From: CAIXTV01 sp037144095
Lineage (GTDB): Bacteria; Bacteroidota; Bacteroidia; Bacteroidales; CAIXTV01
Reading direction: 5' to 3'
NCBI GenBank assembly: GCA_037144095.1
Contig: JBAWXL010000079.1
Coordinates: 1-16,637 of the forward strand
Length of the DNA stretch: 16,637 nt
In this document: positions 14,857 to 16,637 of the stretch, in pieces
How positions within the stretch are numbered: the stretch's first letter is position 1
Layout: every line of letters begins with the position of its first letter
Notes under the pieces: model-generated
Told to the model about the DNA's origin: nothing
Database searches by the model: none
What the model saw: only the letters and a program-made list of their open reading frames with translations
Translations under genes and position numbers: made by a program

Positions 14857-15659
14857 TATAGGGGTATTTGTTTTTCTGATTCATCAATCTGGGTGAGATT
14901 ATTCTTTTGCAGAATTTCGCGGGCAAGGTTCAAATAGTTTATAGACCCTTTGCTATTCACATCGTGCATAATAATAGTTTCTCCAAAGCTTGGTGCCTCA
15001 CTCAGTTTTACATTACGATAGATGATGGTGTCGAACACAATTTGCTGAAAATGCGTTTTCACATCTTCTACCACCTGGTTCGACAGGCGGAGCCTCGAAT
15101 CGTACATTGTCAACAATATACCTTCAATGTCAAGATTCGGGTTTAAGCGCGACTGAACAATTTTTATTGTGTTCAAAAGCTTTCCGAGCCCTTCCAACGC
15201 AAAATATTCGCATTGAACCGGAATGATTACCGAGTCGGCAGCAGTCAATGCGTTCACAGTAATTAAACCCAACGAAGGCGAACAGTCGATGACGATAAAA
15301 TCATAATCATTCTTTACCTTATTAAGCACCTTCCGCATCATTTTTTCACGATTCGGAAGATTAATCATTTCTATTTCGGCACCCACAAGGTCGATGTGAG
15401 AAGGAATCAGAAACAGATTCGGAGTCGTCGTTTCAAGTATGATATTCTGAGGTTCAACGTCATCAATAACGCATTCGTAGATGCTTGTTTTAATGTTTTT
15501 AGGGTCGAAGCCCACACCCGAAGTCGCATTCGATTGGGGGTCGGCATCCACCAGTAGTGTTTTATATTCCAACACCGCCAGACTTGCACTGAGGTTTATG
15601 GCAGTGGTAGTTTTACCTACACCTCCTTTTTGATTGGCTATTGCAATAACCTTTCCCAT
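14856..15659 (-). CDS. parA: Chromosome-partitioning ATPase ParA (Soj type)
   Basis: 267 aa. The deviant Walker A motif KGGVGKTTT (11-19) has the signature Lys11 and Lys16. A second ATP-site block VDADPQSN lies at 37-44 and Walker B FIVIDCSPSLG at 121-131. There is no N-terminal HTH, so it is the chromosomal Soj-type rather than a plasmid type Ia ParA. It forms ATP-dependent dimers on DNA and moves ParB-parS complexes. It is the first gene of the cluster, with an exact TAnnTTTG box 46 nt upstream and parB overlapping its stop by one base. The ATG at 15659 is correct because the family begins immediately before the Walker A. Confidence 0.97.
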   Translation of the reverse strand: MGKVIAIANQKGGVGKTTTAINLSASLAVLEYKTLLVDADPQSNATSGVGFDPKNIKTSIYECVIDDVEPQNIILETTTPNLFLIPSHIDLVGAEIEMINLPNREKMMRKVLNKVKNDYDFIVIDCSPSLGLITVNALTAADSVIIPVQCEYFALEGLGKLLNTIKIVQSRLNPNLDIEGILLTMYDSRLRLSNQVVEDVKTHFQQIVFDTIIYRNVKLSEAPSFGETIIMHDVNSKGSINYLNLAREILQKNNLTQIDESEKQIPL

Positions 15660-15705
15660 GTTTATTTATTTTTATTTGAAGAAAAAACGCTGCTTCAATG
15701 AACAG

Positions 15706-15713
15706 CAAAATTA
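15706..15713 (-). promoter_or_regulatory. Candidate -7 box of the parA cluster
   Basis: TAATTTTG on the - strand is an exact TAnnTTTG match, 46 nt upstream of the parA ATG, giving a leader of about 40 nt. A TTTAG about 17 nt further upstream, at the end of the DUF3276 gene, is the best -33 candidate. Confidence 0.5.
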
Positions 15714-15730
15714 GGCATTTTGCCCGCCAA

Positions 15731-16093
15731 CTAAATGATATTCCCGTCTTTATTGTAATCAGTATCAAGATCATCGAAATCGATGTCAGTAAAACCTTTC
15801 ACTTCAAGTGAGTTCCCACTATCTTCATACTGAACTTCTCCGGTCTGAATAAAGTCAAGTGCATGATTTAAACCATCAATAAACTTTTCGAAATCTTCCT
15901 GATAGAGGAATATTTTATGTTTTTCATAAAATACCTTCCCAAGCTCTTCATCAAATCTCTTTTTGCTTTCGGTTATGGTGATGTATTTTTCATCGCCACG
16001 TGTAACTTTTACATCAAAAAAATAGGTTCTTTTGCCTGCTCTTACTGACTTTGAGTATATTTCGTCTCTTCCTCTTTTTTCAAATTCGTCCAT
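15731..16093 (-). CDS. DUF3276 family, PUR-domain nucleic-acid-binding protein
   Basis: 120 aa. Residues about 10-80 match the PUR/DUF3276 fold (EIYSKSVRAGKRTYFFDVKVTRGDEKYITITESKK in pieces, then KHKIFLYQEDFEKF). This is a beta-beta-beta-beta-alpha unit related to eukaryotic Pur-alpha, which binds single-stranded DNA and RNA. The acidic tail (DIDFDDLDTDYNKD) is typical. It is probably a cytoplasmic dimer that binds nucleic acid; its in vivo role in Bacteroidota is not established. The gene stands 71 nt upstream of parA on the same strand with its own promoter-like box, and some read-through to parA is plausible. Length fits the family. Confidence 0.9.
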   Translation of the reverse strand: MDEFEKRGRDEIYSKSVRAGKRTYFFDVKVTRGDEKYITITESKKRFDEELGKVFYEKHKIFLYQEDFEKFIDGLNHALDFIQTGEVQYEDSGNSLEVKGFTDIDFDDLDTDYNKDGNII

Positions 16094-16130
16094 CTCTTAT
16101 TTATTATTTGTTTGATTATTCAAAGGAGTG

Positions 16131-16138
16131 CAAAAATA
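16131..16138 (-). promoter_or_regulatory. Candidate -7 box of the DUF3276 gene
   Basis: TATTTTTG on the - strand is an exact TAnnTTTG match 37 nt upstream of the ATG. A TTG (16155-16157 on the complementary strand) lies 16 bp further upstream, slightly close for a -33 element. Confidence 0.5.
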
Positions 16139-16312
16139 TAAAATATTCGTGCATCAAGCGTAGATTTCTTTTTTTAGTTGAAATCTTTTTTAGTGAAAGC
16201 GAGTAAATCCAAATATCAAATTATCGCATTTACACCTTTGCTTTCTTTTAAGCCAACAACTTAATTCAACTTATTAATTATTTTCCCCTGCCTTTATTTA
16301 TTATTCTAAAAC

Positions 16313-16637
16313 TTAATCTCTGACTATTTTTCCCAGTTCTTTTATAAAATCATTTACTTGAATTATCAATGGACTAACAGTAAATTCATCGTAATCGTAT
16401 AAGTCTCCATAATCACCTTTTTGCCTATAATCGAATAACTTTGAAAGCAACTTTCCGTATTTCTTATCTATTAATCATGTTTTAACAAAATGAAGCCCAA
16501 ATTAAGTTCTCACTCCATCATGCGTTTGTGTCTCAATATTATTTTTGAGTAAAAGAGCAATAGCTGCATAAAAACATGAATATTACAACCTGTTTACTAC
16601 TGCATTCCATCGTTTGTTGTCGGCTAAAATTAAAGCT
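16313..16637 (-). pseudogene. HEPN-domain protein pseudogene, 5' end beyond the window
   Basis: A single frame on the - strand, from the window edge to TAA at 16313-16315, reads as a HEPN-domain protein (the family of small toxins and helpers paired with minimal nucleotidyltransferases). Recognisable pieces in order are RWNAVVNRL, YSCFYAAIALLLKNNIETQTHDGV, FGLHFVKT and LIDKKYGKLLSKLFDYRQKGD followed by YGDLYDYDE. Three in-frame stops interrupt it: TAA at 16583-16585, TAA at 16502-16504 and TGA at 16475-16477. All could arise from single-base changes, and the frame never shifts, so decay is recent. The N-terminal helix and any nucleotidyltransferase partner would lie past the right edge. Other genes here use these three codons as ordinary stops, so recoding is unlikely. 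Confidence 0.8.

Noticed and set aside
15992..16007. CACGTG-centred site as parS
   Set aside because: Only about 9 of 16 positions match the parS consensus, and it lies inside the DUF3276 coding sequence. A similar CACGTG at 11098-11103 in lepB is no better.
16162..16191. AGATTTC...GAAATCT hairpin followed by T run on the + strand
   Set aside because: It has the shape of a terminator for + strand transcription, but no + strand gene precedes it, and the stem is short and AT-rich.

Overview
The window looks like chromosomal DNA of a member of the Bacteroidota (Bacteroidales or a related order). The case rests on the genes and the signals. There is a ParA-ParB-DUF5683-DapB-LepB gene order, a DUF3276 (PUR-type) protein, a DUF5684-LepB fusion, and a large TPR protein paired with an outer-membrane barrel. 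Several upstream regions carry TAnnTTTG -7 boxes typical of the phylum, Shine-Dalgarno sequences are not obvious, and intergenic DNA is AT-rich with lineage-typical small repeats. I cannot name a genus from sequence alone.

Layout. 1-615: a tandem array of 42-bp units running in from the left edge, then AT-rich non-coding DNA. 616-5421 (+): a two-gene unit, a secreted 1021-aa TPR protein and an outer-membrane beta-barrel. 5422-5523: a long imperfect palindrome between convergent genes. 5524-7694 (-): a RhlE-type DEAD-box helicase and an exported 1-Cys peroxiredoxin. The peroxiredoxin is preceded by a perfect 16-bp palindrome that matches the Fnr box. 7695-9672: an accessory-looking AT-rich stretch with hairpins, a duplicated 41-bp element, a KirBac-like potassium channel and a small membrane-anchored protein. 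9673-10293 (-): an unrecognised 206-aa protein with its own terminator and a perfect 16-bp palindrome upstream. 10294-10998: a 705-bp gap holding a hairpin, an array of 21-bp units and an 8-bp-period repeat. 10999-15659 (-): the conserved parA-parB-DUF5683-dapB-lepB cluster, with stop/start overlaps. 15731-16093 (-): the DUF3276 gene. 16313-16637 (-): a HEPN-domain pseudogene with three in-frame stops, running off the right edge.

The core cluster joins chromosome segregation (ParA/ParB), cell-envelope biogenesis (DUF5683, LepB signal peptidase) and the lysine/diaminopimelate branch that feeds peptidoglycan (DapB). The TPR protein and barrel probably work together at the outer membrane; their exact job is not known to me. 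I found no convincing new defence or mobile system. The best candidates for novelty are the 21-bp heptad-phased array, the two 16-bp operators, the 8-bp repeats that begin at stop codons, and the small genes in the AT-rich stretch.
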